From positions 1-64,000 of the forward strand of contig JAHBSF010000017.1 of assembly GCA_019639255.1 (NCBI GenBank): 64,000 nucleotides of DNA, written 5' to 3'. Under the pieces are notes generated by a model. That model saw nothing but the letters and a program-made list of their open reading frames with translations, searched no databases and was not told the origin of the DNA. Source of the DNA: Acidobacteriota bacterium (lineage in GTDB: Bacteria > Acidobacteriota > Blastocatellia > RBC074). The first letter of the stretch is position 1; each line of letters starts with the position of its first letter. The position numbers and the translations under genes are program-made. This document shows, in pieces, positions 56,271 to 64,000 of this stretch.

Positions 56271-56338
56271 TCTTTCCGTCTTTTCGGTCTATTTCCGTCT
56301 ATTTCCATCTATTTCCGTTTGTTCCGTTATCTCTCTTC
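56271..56338. repeat. One-armed copy of the inverted repeat, copy m
   Basis: On the minus strand it begins AGAGAGATAACGGAACAAAC and continues with ATAGAYGGAA-type units to 13 bp before the cytochrome start. It contains the TAA of the amidase gene (56327-56329). No second arm. Confidence 0.8.
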
Positions 56339-56962
56339 CACTCCCAGCATTCGGGCGACTTCGCGCCGAACCTGCGGCAGAAGTGAATAAAGCGCCGCGC
56401 CGGGACATTCGGTTCCGGCGGGGCAGGCGCCCGTTCCTGTTGATGCCGCATTGCCGTCGCGATGTCCCGATATGTTCATAAGGTAAAGCTGCGTGGCTTC
56501 GTGCAGCGATGCGCCGAGCGGATCTATGCCGCGTTCGGCGCACTTCCACGCAAGCAAATTCGTCAGGCTCTCAAGCGCCGCATCAGCAGGCGGTGCGGCG
56601 TCGAAGGCGCCGAGCAGCGCTACGCCCATCGTTCCGGCATTGGCGCAGATGAAGTGCGCGCCCTGCACGTCCGGGCCGCCCGAGCGGCCCTCGTAAACGA
56701 TGCCGTTCGGATCGATCAGGTAGTTGTAGCCGATATCGCTCCAGCCTCTCGTGAATACGTGGAAGCTCCATATGCTGCGCACAAACGCAGCCCAGTCCGC
56801 AGCCTCGTTCGCCGTCGCCGTATGATGCACGATCAGGTGCGTGACGGCGGTGTAGATGGGGGATGTGCGCGGGTTGCCTTCTCCGTCCGGACAGCCCCAC
56901 GCGCTGCGCGCGGCAATCACGGGCAGGCTAATGCTCGGATGCTTTCCGCGCTTTTCCGTCAT
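56327..56962 (-). CDS. PGRP-type N-acetylmuramoyl-L-alanine amidase
   Basis: Protein of 211 aa from the ATG at 56962, just after the YqeY stop; a longer start would overlap that gene. Amidase_2/PGRP fold: [15 protein letters not shown], zinc His in [12 protein letters not shown] (H46/H47), [11 protein letters not shown] with the conserved Tyr, second His in ISGHRDG and a Cys in [12 protein letters not shown]. No clear signal peptide, although a twin basic N-terminus is present. It cleaves the lactyl-L-Ala bond of peptidoglycan. The last three residues and stop come from repeat copy m. Confidence 0.9.
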   Translation of the reverse strand: MTEKRGKHPSISLPVIAARSAWGCPDGEGNPRTSPIYTAVTHLIVHHTATANEAADWAAFVRSIWSFHVFTRGWSDIGYNYLIDPNGIVYEGRSGGPDVQGAHFICANAGTMGVALLGAFDAAPPADAALESLTNLLAWKCAERGIDPLGASLHEATQLYLMNISGHRDGNAASTGTGACPAGTECPGAALYSLLPQVRREVARMLGVEER

Positions 56963-56987
56963 ATTCGGCGAATTCCGCGTTCTGTTT

Positions 56988-57434
56988 TCATCCCAGCCTC
57001 GCCCTGACAAGTTGATTGACGATCTTGCCGTCGACCGATTGTCCTGCAAGCCTGGCCATAACGGCTTTCATTGCGCGTCCGATGTCTTTTGCCGAAGCGG
57101 CGCCGATTTCGGCGAGCGTTTCGTCGACGATGCGCGCAAGCGTCTGCTCATCGACGGCGGCGGGGAGATACTCCTCGATGACGCGAATTTCCGCTTCTTC
57201 CTTCCCGGCGAGTTCCGGACGATTGGCCTGCCGGTATTGTTCGGCGCTGTCGCGCCGCTGTTTGACGAGCGATTGCAGCGTCCTGATCGATTCTGCGTCG
57301 TCGAGCGGAGCCATCTTTTCGATCTCGCGGTTCTTGAGCGCCGCCTTGACCATGCGCAGCGTCGAAAGCCGCTCGGGCTGCTGCGCCTTCATCGCCGCCG
57401 CCAGATCCTGATTGATGCGATCGAGAAACGACAT
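56988..57434 (-). CDS. GatB/YqeY domain protein
   Basis: Protein of 148 aa, the stand-alone YqeY family: [69 protein letters not shown]. Resembles the tail domain of GatB that recognises tRNA. Role uncertain. First gene of a minus-strand run. Confidence 0.95.
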   Translation of the reverse strand: MSFLDRINQDLAAAMKAQQPERLSTLRMVKAALKNREIEKMAPLDDAESIRTLQSLVKQRRDSAEQYRQANRPELAGKEEAEIRVIEEYLPAAVDEQTLARIVDETLAEIGAASAKDIGRAMKAVMARLAGQSVDGKIVNQLVRARLG

Positions 57435-57573
57435 ATTCTTCTCCTGTAGACCCGTAATCGTATTTCGTACGCTATCTTCGTCTCACGGCGAACGGCTGTC
57501 AAACCGAAAGAAATCGATGAACCTTGTACTTTATTGACGGGCAGAAGGTTACTACTACAATTGTAGATAGTGC

Positions 57574-57805
57574 TCTGTAAACAAAATTCTTTGAGTGTTT
57601 CAGCCGCGAAGCGGCGAAGGATCTGTAGCCTGGTGCGTAAGCGCCAGGTCAGCAGGCGAAAAACGCCCGAGCCCTGAAGGGGCGAAAGATCTTCCGCCCC
57701 TCCGGGGCTGGAACCGCTTCTCTACACTCACCCAGGGCTTACGCCCTGGGCTACAGCTCTTTCGCCGCTTCGCGGCTGAATAACTCAAAGAACTTTGTTT
57801 ACAGA
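57574..57805. repeat. REP-like nested palindrome, copy 3
   Basis: Ends TCTGTAAACAAAATTCTTTG and CAAAGAACTTTGTTTACAGA. Same internal hairpins as copies 1 and 2. It shares the TGTAAACAAA outer end with copy 1 only. Confidence 0.88.
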
Positions 57806-57854
57806 CTAATAGTCGCTTGAAGTAATTTCACGATCAATCTGGGAGAAAATCGCG

Positions 57855-58016
57855 ATGAAAGCAGGACAAACCAAAACAGACATTGCTGTCGAGCAGCTGA
57901 AGTCGGGACGCATTTCGTCCGCCCCTGTCGGGGCGAAGAAATGCGTCCCGACTTCAGGTCGAGTAGGCGTACCGATGGGAGAATTGACTGAAAGAGATTG
58001 GGAAAATGATCAGTGA
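57855..58016 (+). CDS. Possible 53-aa small protein interrupted by an in-frame hairpin (doubtful)
   Basis: ATG at 57855 with GGGAGA at 57841-57846; open to a TGA at 58014. The start MKAGQTKTDIAVEQL and the end GVPMGELTERDWENDQ look protein-like. The middle is the coding reading of the perfect hairpin 57899-57955. It may be a degenerate remnant. No family recognised. The rest of 57806-58123 holds only hairpins. Confidence 0.3.
   Translation: MKAGQTKTDIAVEQLKSGRISSAPVGAKKCVPTSGRVGVPMGELTERDWENDQ
57899..57955. repeat. Perfect 18-bp hairpin
   Basis: GAAGTCGGGACGCATTTC (57899-57916) and its exact complement (57938-57955), with inner GCCCC/GGGGC. GC-rich REP-like unit 94 bp from REP copy 3. Confidence 0.85.
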
Positions 58017-58045
58017 GGATTTCTTGTGCGATGGAGTGCAAGATT

Positions 58046-58093
58046 GGGAGCAGTTTCGCCCTGATGCGCTCATCTCGGGACGAAACTGCTCCC
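58046..58093. repeat. Perfect 13-bp inverted repeat
   Basis: GGGAGCAGTTTCG (58046-58058) and CGAAACTGCTCCC (58081-58093), 22-nt loop. Follows the 18-bp hairpin and lies 30 bp beyond the stop of the next minus-strand gene, so it could act as its terminator. Confidence 0.75.
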
Positions 58094-58123
58094 TTTAGAC
58101 TTACCTTTGCGCATATAGTAGTA

Positions 58124-59431
58124 TTACTGAACTGTTATCGATTGCGTCGATGTTGTGGTTCTTGGCATCGAAGCTGTGGCCCCCAGAACATGTACAGTTC
58201 CGGGCTTGAAGCCGGCATATGCTTTGAATGATCCAGTATTAATAGTATAAACTTTCCTGTACTTTAACGTAAAAGCAGCTCCTGTTACTGCGACATACTG
58301 TTCAGTGGACGGTTCCACTCCCACATCTCCAGCTACTAACGAGCCCGTAAATGATGAAAACCCGGGATTGAGCCTAACGGTCTTACCAACAGCGCCGGCA
58401 GTAAAACCATAGCCGATACTTGCGGTCACTTTCTCGTCCATGGCGCCAGACGGAAGAGTTTGGTAGTCAAGGGTTATGCCGTTCATAGGATGTACTTCAA
58501 TATAATCATCAACGCTCGTTTGGCTGGCATCTTGGGATGAGCCGAAATAGGCCGAAGCAAGAGGGCAATAGCCTTCTACATCAACAAGAGTTTGATAAAT
58601 CCCGGTTCCGTTAGGGTTTCCCCAAAGGCTTATGAAAGGGTTCACTTGCCCTGCCAGCGTAAAACTTAAAGTATACTGATGCCCACAGTTGTCATACGGC
58701 GCCGAAAAATAGTTATCGCAATATACATAACCATCATAATAATCCACCCAAGTATTTGTATATATATATACATATGTATTACATCCATAAGCTTGAGCAG
58801 AGACAGAGAAAAGATTCGTAAACCGATCCAGCAGCCAACCAACCTGTTTTGCAGGCAACCTTGTCGGAAACCCTTTGGTTTTTCGCTTAATCACATCTGT
58901 AATAAATGCGTCGAACTTCTCCGATGGCCCATAGTTGCTCAACTGAGCCCGAAGCGGGGCCAGAAAAGTATTCGCAACGATTCCTTCTTTGTATTTTTGC
59001 AACTGAGTTAGCTGCGTTTTTACTGTAGCATCGGGGTTCGGCCAGTGCTGCATTTTTATAGATTCAACTTCATCGTCCAGCGGCTGTATGATCCTCTTGT
59101 ATTCATAAGCTATATTAACTATTGCTGCGGACTCAGCTTCGTCAAATCCGGATACTCTCAGAAACGATTTTTTTCTTTGCTCTAAAAGAGGATCATTCGA
59201 ATTCTCAGCCGTGAGGACTTTAAATAAAATCTCATGCGCATCAATATCCGGGATGAGAGATGGATCTATCGAGCCATCAACTATTGGAAGCTGCTGTGTT
59301 TGTGCAATTTGCGCCGAATGATGGTCCTGATGCCGGTCATCGGCAGCCGCTCTATTTGAGCGACCGCCGGAAAAAGTAATCAGGGAAAGCCCCGTAAACA
59401 TCACAATCAACGCGACATACATACGATGCAT
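58124..59431 (-). CDS. Exported protein of unknown function, Tyr/Cys-rich core
   Basis: Protein of 435 aa from the ATG at 59431 with GGGAGAG upstream. Signal peptide MYVALIVMFTGLSLITFSG. An alpha-helical region at about 60-215 (charged, no motif recognised) is followed by a Tyr/Asn/Cys-rich section (GCNTYVYIYTNTWVDYYDGY, YCDNYF, DNCGHQY) and a beta-rich C-terminal half like an Ig or adhesion domain. Visibly richer in A+T than neighbouring genes, with codons such as ATA, AAA and TTT common, which suggests transfer or relaxed selection. No family recognised. Confidence 0.75.
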   Translation of the reverse strand: MHRMYVALIVMFTGLSLITFSGGRSNRAAADDRHQDHHSAQIAQTQQLPIVDGSIDPSLIPDIDAHEILFKVLTAENSNDPLLEQRKKSFLRVSGFDEAESAAIVNIAYEYKRIIQPLDDEVESIKMQHWPNPDATVKTQLTQLQKYKEGIVANTFLAPLRAQLSNYGPSEKFDAFITDVIKRKTKGFPTRLPAKQVGWLLDRFTNLFSVSAQAYGCNTYVYIYTNTWVDYYDGYVYCDNYFSAPYDNCGHQYTLSFTLAGQVNPFISLWGNPNGTGIYQTLVDVEGYCPLASAYFGSSQDASQTSVDDYIEVHPMNGITLDYQTLPSGAMDEKVTASIGYGFTAGAVGKTVRLNPGFSSFTGSLVAGDVGVEPSTEQYVAVTGAAFTLKYRKVYTINTGSFKAYAGFKPGTVHVLGATASMPRTTTSTQSITVQ

Positions 59432-59501
59432 AACACTCTCCCATCCGGCGGCTGAAGTGATACAGATGACAGACTGTACGTTGCTACTGTTGGGCAACCA
59501 C

Positions 59502-59521
59502 ACAATGTCAGTTCACATTGT
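59502..59521. promoter_or_regulatory. Operator-like dyad upstream of the unknown exported protein
   Basis: ACAATGT-N6-ACATTGT, perfect 7-bp arms, 70 bp before the start at 59431. TTGATT and TACAAT lie near it on the minus strand with a 19-bp spacing, a weak promoter match. Confidence 0.4.
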
Positions 59522-59632
59522 ATGAAGCAGCTTCAAGGTTGAATCAACGGATGCAGATAACATATCAAGCAACGAAATATCGAGCGTGCTCTGAATAACT
59601 GTTTGCTGTGGCGTCCCGAGCTTTCTGCAACG

Positions 59633-59685
59633 TTCTATGGCTGCATTCTATGGCTGCATTCTATGGCTGCATTCTATGGCTATGG
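59633..59685. repeat. Tandem 13-bp repeat
   Basis: Three full copies plus a partial copy of TTCTATGGCTGCA. It lies in a 510-bp stretch (59432-59941) with no gene; that stretch also has the dyad above and a run of ten C at 59737-59746. Confidence 0.88.
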
Positions 59686-59941
59686 GGCTTCTGTTTCCAG
59701 CTTGCTGACTCGGACGCCGAGCACTGTAGCAGGTTGCCCCCCCCCCGGGTCAAGATAAAAATCCGTCGTGGAAAGATTCGGCGCATGATATATGTCGCTT
59801 GCCGCGCTCAAACCCCCGGTCTTGTCAACTTTTCGCCGTCTTCATTTCCATATACTGAATCTTTCCGCAATGCAGATGAACGAAATGCGCAGGTTGCGCC
59901 GTTACCGGGATTTTGTTAGTCTCTCGGGTTCGGATTTGCGC

Positions 59942-60024
59942 GCGAAAGTGGCGGAACTGGCAGACGCACCAGACTTAGGATCTGGCGCCCAAAAGGCATG
60001 GGGGTTCGAGTCCCCCCTTTCGCA
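59942..60024 (+). tRNA. tRNA-Leu (anticodon TAG)
   Basis: 83-nt class II tRNA. Acceptor GCGAAAG/CTTTCGC, discriminator A, D-arm GGCGGAACTGGCAGACGC, anticodon stem CCAGA/TCTGG with loop CTTAGGA, long variable arm, T-arm GGGGGTTCGAGTCCCCC. CCA not encoded. Confidence 0.96.
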
Positions 60025-60048
60025 TCTCTCCCGCGCTTTGAATACGCT

Positions 60049-60172
60049 GAAGAGAGATAACGCAACATACGAGCAACATACGAGCAACATACGAAATGAT
60101 GCGAAAATCACGGAAAAGGTGAATATTTCAGTCTGTTCCGTCTTTTTTCGTCTGTTCCGTTATCTCTCTTTT
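60049..60172. repeat. Long inverted repeat, copy n, with direct repeats inside
   Basis: Arms GAAGAGAGATAACGCAACAT / TGTTCCGTTATCTCTCTTTT. The left arm carries three tandem GCAACATACGA units, which the right arm lacks. Between tRNA-Leu and tig; ends in a six-T run. Confidence 0.9.
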
Positions 60173-60205
60173 TTATTTTGGCGGGAATAAGGAAGGTGGA
60201 GCGAA

Positions 60206-61675
60206 TTGAAAGTAGAAGTGGCGGTCGCCGACTCGGCGCAATGCAAAAAAGATGTGACCATTGAAATCCCGGCCGATACGGTCAGGGAGGAATTCGAAAA
60301 GGCTGCGCGCGCATTTGCTCAGCACGCACGGGTGCCCGGCTTCCGGCCCGGACACGCGCCGCTGACGATCGTCAAGCAGCGCTTCCGCAAGGACATCAGG
60401 GACGAAGTGCTCGGTTCTCTCGTGCCGCACGCGCTGCAGCACGCGGTCACCGACCACAAGTTGCGCGTGATCGGGAATCCGGAAATCGGCGAACTCAACC
60501 TCAACGAAGGCGAAGCGCTGCGCTTTACGGTCAGCTTCGAAGTGCTGCCCGATTTCGAACTCGCCGCCTACAAGGGATTGAAGCTGACAAAACGCACACC
60601 CGCCATAAGCGATGAGGACGTGGATCGCGTGCTCGAAAACTGGCGCGAGCGGGCCGCACAGATGGTTCCTGTAGAGGATCGCGCTTCGCAAGACGGAGAT
60701 CTGGTTTCGGTGAATCTCTCGGGCGTATTCATCGAGCCTCCGGGCGACGAAAACATGGACGCCGAGGATGTAGTCATCGAAATCGGCGCCGAGGGCGTGC
60801 AGTCCGAGTTCACCGAGAATCTGCGCGGGGTGCGCGCCGAGGATGTAAAGCAATTCCGCGTCGTCTACCCCGAGGATTTCTCTTCTCCGGGGCTGGCTGG
60901 CAAGACGCTGGATTTCACCGCTACTGTAGTTGCTGTGCGGCGCAAGGAACTGCCCGCGCTCGACGACGATTTCGCCCGCGAAGTCGGCGAGGAAACGCTT
61001 GACGAACTGCGCGCCGGAGTGCGCGGCGGGCTCGAACGCCAGGCCGAAGCGCACGCAGCTCGGCAGTTGCGCGAATCGGCCGTAGATGAACTGCTCAGGA
61101 GCTACAATTTCCCGCTGCCCGAATCAATCATCGAAAGTCAGGCCGACGAACTGATGCGCGAACTCGTATACATGATGATTCGCAACGGAGTCCCGCCGCA
61201 GTCGCTGCGCGGAATGGACTGGGAGGAGCGGCGCAAGGAAGCGCGCGAGCGCGCCGAACGCGATGTACGCGCGGCGCTCGTCATTGAAAACATAGCCGAT
61301 GTCGAGGACATCAAGGTCGACGGCGATGAAATGGACGCCGAAATCGAGCGCATGGCGGATGAGGAAGGCGAGTCGGCGGAGGCTCTGGCGGCCCGCTTGA
61401 CAAAGGAAGACCGCCTGTCTAGTATCGAAAATCGGTTGCGGTACAGAAAAACCGTCGAGTTCATTGTCAATAACGCCCAGATCGCCGAAGAAACGATTAC
61501 AGGTGAAGAGGTCGTCGAAGAAGTCATTACAGAAGACATCGAGGCCGAAGACGTAATCGCCGATAATGCTGTCGCCGATAACGCCCTTGCTGAAAATGCC
61601 CTTACTGAAGATGCCCTTACTGAAGATGCCGCCGCCGGGGCGCAGGAACCGCAGCCCACACCATCCGAACCCTGA
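60206..61675 (+). CDS. tig: Trigger factor (ribosome-associated chaperone / prolyl isomerase)
   Basis: Protein of 489 aa, TTG start at 60206 with AAGGAAGGTGGA upstream. Ribosome-docking motif GFRPGHAP (45-52), FKBP-type domain about 150-245 (QDGDLVSVNLSGVF ... FTATVVAVRRKELPALDD), then the helical C-terminal chaperone arms. A roughly 45-residue acidic tail follows (repeats of ADNA, AENA, TEDAL), unusual for the family and likely disordered. Heads the tig-clpP-clpX set, a common bacterial order. Confidence 0.96.
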   Translation: MKVEVAVADSAQCKKDVTIEIPADTVREEFEKAARAFAQHARVPGFRPGHAPLTIVKQRFRKDIRDEVLGSLVPHALQHAVTDHKLRVIGNPEIGELNLNEGEALRFTVSFEVLPDFELAAYKGLKLTKRTPAISDEDVDRVLENWRERAAQMVPVEDRASQDGDLVSVNLSGVFIEPPGDENMDAEDVVIEIGAEGVQSEFTENLRGVRAEDVKQFRVVYPEDFSSPGLAGKTLDFTATVVAVRRKELPALDDDFAREVGEETLDELRAGVRGGLERQAEAHAARQLRESAVDELLRSYNFPLPESIIESQADELMRELVYMMIRNGVPPQSLRGMDWEERRKEARERAERDVRAALVIENIADVEDIKVDGDEMDAEIERMADEEGESAEALAARLTKEDRLSSIENRLRYRKTVEFIVNNAQIAEETITGEEVVEEVITEDIEAEDVIADNAVADNALAENALTEDALTEDAAAGAQEPQPTPSEP

Positions 61676-61707
61676 CGCGGCAACCGTAACGTTTTGAAAG
61701 CAACAAG

Positions 61708-61740
61708 GCCCCCGACGCGGCTATGACGCCGGGGGCTTTT
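61708..61740 (+). terminator. Intrinsic terminator after tig
   Basis: GCCCCCG (61708-61714) pairs with CGGGGGC (61730-61736), followed by TTTT. The inner part GCG..CGC can extend the stem. Confidence 0.85.
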
Positions 61741-61800
61741 CAGGCGCATTCTTATGACACCTTCCGGGAAGCGTTCTAGCCATCATCGAAGTCGTCAGTT

Positions 61801-62403
61801 ATGATCCAACCCTACGCTCATCTGGTGCCCATGGTAGTCGAGCAGACCGCGCGCGGTGAACGCGCGTTCGATATTTATTCGCGGCTGCTCAAGGAACACA
61901 TCATTTTCATCGGGACGCCGATCGACGATACGATCGCGAATCTCGTGGTCGCGCAGCTTCTGTTTCTCGAATCCGAGGACCCGGATCGCGACATATCGCT
62001 CTACATCAATTCGCCCGGCGGATCGATCACCGCGGGCATGGCCATCTACGACACCATGCAGTTTGTCCGCGCGCCGATCACTACGATATGCCTCGGACAA
62101 TGCGCATCGTTCGCCGCCGTGCTGCTTGCAGCCGGAACCAAGGGCAAGCGGTTCGCGCTGCCCAACTCGCGCATACTGATTCATCAGCCGTGGGCGAGCG
62201 GCATCGGCGGACAGGCCACCGACATCAAGATCCAGGCCGAAGAGATCATCAGGATGCGCGGCGCGATAAACGAGATCCTGTCGTTTCACACCGGGCAACC
62301 GCTCGAACAGCTCGAGCGCGATGTCGAACGCGACCGCATCATGAGCGCCGCGCAGTCCCGCGAATACGGCATCATCGACCAGGTGATCAAGCACCGCGAG
62401 TAA
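61801..62403 (+). CDS. clpP: ATP-dependent Clp protease proteolytic subunit
   Basis: Protein of 200 aa. Catalytic Ser103 in [11 protein letters not shown] and His128 in [17 protein letters not shown] upstream, Asp expected in the RDRIMSAAQ helix region. Family-typical length. Serine protease core partnered by ClpX. The Ser-containing loop reads CASFAA where SASMGA-like sequences are more common. Weak ribosome site; it lies 60 bp after the tig terminator, so own expression is likely. Confidence 0.97.
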   Translation: MIQPYAHLVPMVVEQTARGERAFDIYSRLLKEHIIFIGTPIDDTIANLVVAQLLFLESEDPDRDISLYINSPGGSITAGMAIYDTMQFVRAPITTICLGQCASFAAVLLAAGTKGKRFALPNSRILIHQPWASGIGGQATDIKIQAEEIIRMRGAINEILSFHTGQPLEQLERDVERDRIMSAAQSREYGIIDQVIKHRE

Positions 62404-62487
62404 AGCCCGACGGCGGGCGATGCAGGCGATGCGGGCGATGCCGAGGCGCCGCAAACTATCCGGCTGAGAAACTCCGGCTGAGAAACT

Positions 62488-62874
62488 ATGGACGCGCCGC
62501 CGCAGGACTCCATTTCCCCCTTCGCGCCCGACGCCGATGCGCCGCCGGCGGCATTCGTCGCGCGCTGCTCTTTCTGCGATCTGGGCGAGGGCGAGGTGGC
62601 GCGCCTGTTTCAGGGCCGCGCCGGGTATATCTGCGACGAGTGCATCGACGTATGCCTGGCGCTGCTTGCCGACTACCGCGAACTCGGATTGCCGCCGCAC
62701 GATATGCAGCGGCCGTGGTATCAGAGGTGGTTCGGCGAGCAGACCGCCGTAGCCTGCGGTTTTGCGCCGCACGATGCCGAGAACCCGCAGGGCGAACGGC
62801 TCTTCAGCGGCGGGCGCGTTCAGATCTGCGAGCAGTGCGTATCGGCGTGCGCCGCACTCAAGACGGACGCCTGA
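62488..62874 (+). CDS. Stand-alone ClpX-type zinc-finger protein (two ZBD-like units)
   Basis: Protein of 128 aa between clpP and clpX. Residues 27-57 match the ClpX zinc-binding domain: C27, C30, then EVARLFQGRAGYICDECIDVC with C49 and C52. A second, partly degenerate unit follows at 90-121: CGFAPHD (one Cys only; H95 might replace the other), then LFSGGRVQICEQC with C114 and C117. The Pro-rich N-terminus and the middle (PWYQRWFGEQTA) match nothing known. No ATPase domain. ClpX uses this domain for dimerisation and substrate or adaptor docking, so an adaptor or inhibitor role is plausible. 84 bp after clpP; a duplicated CCGGCTGAGAAACT lies just before the ATG. Confidence 0.85.
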   Translation: MDAPPQDSISPFAPDADAPPAAFVARCSFCDLGEGEVARLFQGRAGYICDECIDVCLALLADYRELGLPPHDMQRPWYQRWFGEQTAVACGFAPHDAENPQGERLFSGGRVQICEQCVSACAALKTDA

Positions 62875-62970
62875 CCCCGGCTTGCGCGCTCCGCTGCTCT
62901 TGTTTATCATTCACTTGTATTAATTGCTGTTTTTATTGTTTGGATACGAATACACACACGACCATGCGGC

Positions 62971-62991
62971 ACAGAGATAACGAAACGAATG
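62971..62991. repeat. Fragment of inverted repeat arm, copy o
   Basis: ACAGAGATAACGAAACGAAT only, sense A-rich, followed directly by another hairpin. A decayed or partial copy. Confidence 0.55.
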
Positions 62992-62995
62992 AATC

Positions 62996-63042
62996 GCAAC
63001 CGGGCAAACGGGAAGAACCTCCTCCCGCGTTTGCCGGGTTGC
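62996..63042 (+). terminator. Strong hairpin before clpX
   Basis: GCAACCGGGCAAACG (62996-63010) pairs with CGTTTGCCGGGTTGC (63028-63042), 15 bp with one mismatch. No T-run follows, so it might be a 5' regulatory or mRNA-stabilising structure rather than a terminator. It lies 52 bp ahead of the clpX ATG. Confidence 0.5.
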
Positions 63043-63094
63043 ACTTCGCTCGCTGCATTATCTGTCCGGTGCCCCGAGTGGAGGGCGCCAGGTA

Positions 63095-64000
63095 ATGCGA
63101 AGAGGCGAAGATACATTGCGATGCAGCTTCTGCGGCAAGAGCCAGAACGAAGTAAAAAAGCTGATCGCCGGACCTACCGTCTACATCTGCAATGAGTGCA
63201 TCGACATCTGCATAGAGATCATCAGCGATGATGCGCAGCAGGAGGCTGCCGCCGCGCGGCCGCCCCTGCCCAAACCGACCGAAATCAAAACCTTCCTCGA
63301 TGAATACGTCATCGGCCAGGAAGAGACCAAAAAGAAACTCGCCGTCGCCGTCTATCAGCACTACAAGCGCATAGAGATGCTCAAGCGCAGATCCGAGGTC
63401 GAGATTCAGAAGTCGAACATTCTGCTCATCGGGCCTACGGGCACGGGCAAAACACTGCTTGCCCAGACGCTCGCGCGCATGCTCAAGGTGCCGTTTACCA
63501 TAGTCGACGCCACGACGCTTACCGAAGCGGGCTACGTCGGCGAGGATGTCGAGAACATCATCCTCAAGCTGCTCCAGGCGGCGAATGGCGATGTGGAGCG
63601 CGCACAGCAGGGCATCATCTACATAGACGAAATCGACAAGATCTGCCGAAAGGACGAGAACCCCTCGATTACGCGCGACGTGTCGGGCGAGGGCGTACAG
63701 CAGGCGCTGCTCAAGATACTAGAAGGCACCGTGGCGAACGTCCCGCCGCAGGGCGGACGCAAACATCCGCACCAGGAGTTTTACCTCGTAGATACGACGA
63801 ACATACTGTTTATCTGCGGCGGCGCGTTTGTGGGTCTGGAAAAAGTCGTACAGCGCCGCATAGGGCAGAAGGCGCTCGGCTTCAATGCGAAGATACGGTC
63901 GATGCAGCAGATGCAGGAATCGCCGCTGTTTGATCAGGTGCAACCCGAAGACCTGATCAAGTTCGGCCTGATTCCGGAATTCGTGGGCCGGTTGCCGGTG
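63095..64000 (+). CDS. clpX: ATP-dependent Clp protease ATPase subunit ClpX (partial at window end)
   Basis: First 302 residues, truncated by the window edge. Zinc-binding domain with C10, C13, C32 and C35, IGF-proximal linker, AAA+ core with Walker A GPTGTGKT (113-120), Walker [11 protein letters not shown], pore loop GYVGED and [12 protein letters not shown] at the cut. All expected motifs are intact so far. Unfolds tagged proteins and feeds them to ClpP. Confidence 0.97.
   Translation, partial: MRRGEDTLRCSFCGKSQNEVKKLIAGPTVYICNECIDICIEIISDDAQQEAAAARPPLPKPTEIKTFLDEYVIGQEETKKKLAVAVYQHYKRIEMLKRRSEVEIQKSNILLIGPTGTGKTLLAQTLARMLKVPFTIVDATTLTEAGYVGEDVENIILKLLQAANGDVERAQQGIIYIDEIDKICRKDENPSITRDVSGEGVQQALLKILEGTVANVPPQGGRKHPHQEFYLVDTTNILFICGGAFVGLEKVVQRRIGQKALGFNAKIRSMQQMQESPLFDQVQPEDLIKFGLIPEFVGRLPV

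Noticed and set aside
59737-59746. Run of ten C as a phase-variation tract
   Set aside because: It lies outside any supported gene or promoter.
59792-60190. 132-codon plus-strand frame across tRNA-Leu
   Set aside because: It reads through the tRNA and the repeat; no protein-like features.

Overview
The window looks like a chromosomal segment from an Acidobacteriota bacterium, probably Blastocatellia-like. Pointers are the serine/threonine kinase with C-terminal TPRs, six ADOP-type (acidobacterial duplicated orphan permease) proteins, a 'VWFA-related acidobacterial domain' secreted protein and many Tat or Sec exported hydrolases. The lineage is inferred from gene content only. No phage, CRISPR array or intact insertion sequence was seen.

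Layout. 1-9.8 kb: kinase-TPR protein, Lys-rich mini-protein, S41-like protease, GH140-like glycosidase, and a convergent sulfatase plus M20 amidohydrolase. 10.0-29.3 kb: a padR gene with an apparently leaderless promoter heads an array of six duplicated MacB/FtsX-type permeases with no ATPase, interspersed with an alpha/beta hydrolase, an FGE-like protein and a polysaccharide deacetylase. 29.4-30.7 kb: an orphan HTH protein, an IS200/IS605 transposase remnant, a REP-like palindrome and tRNA-Arg. 30.8-35.7 kb (minus): Lys-rich TPR protein, GNAT, queA, ruvB, ruvA. 35.9-40.8 kb (plus): rex, class II aldolase, BMC-H shell protein, BMC-P vertex protein, nadE, pgsA, which together form a small bacterial-microcompartment locus. 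40.9-57.4 kb: VIT/VWA protein, ndk, a MacB-like ATPase-permease pair, a VWFA-related protein, NIPSNAP, class V aminotransferase, M61 peptidase, a zinc-ribbon/pseudopilin fusion, two enoyl-CoA hydratases, a diheme cytochrome, PGRP amidase and YqeY. 57.6-60.0 kb: a REP-like region, an AT-richer secreted protein of unknown function and tRNA-Leu. 60.2 kb to the end: tig, clpP, a stand-alone ClpX-type zinc-finger protein, and clpX cut by the window edge.

The main structural signal not explained by genes is a family of roughly 85-130 bp near-perfect inverted repeats (ends AGAGATAACGGAACA / TGTTCCGTTATCTCT). Ten two-armed copies and five one-armed copies lie between genes, most often directly at stop codons. 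In several cases they supply the stop codon. They end in T-runs and look like dispersed bidirectional terminators or 3'-end structures. A second family (three copies, about 210-240 bp, GC-rich nested palindromes) sits beside an IS200-like transposase remnant and is probably REP/RAYT related.

The most interesting functional unit is the microcompartment mini-locus. The aldolase ends in a helix resembling an encapsulation peptide, one long inverted repeat separates the hexamer and pentamer shell genes, and Rex and NAD synthetase flank the set. The clpP / zinc-finger protein / clpX arrangement is a second candidate for new biology.
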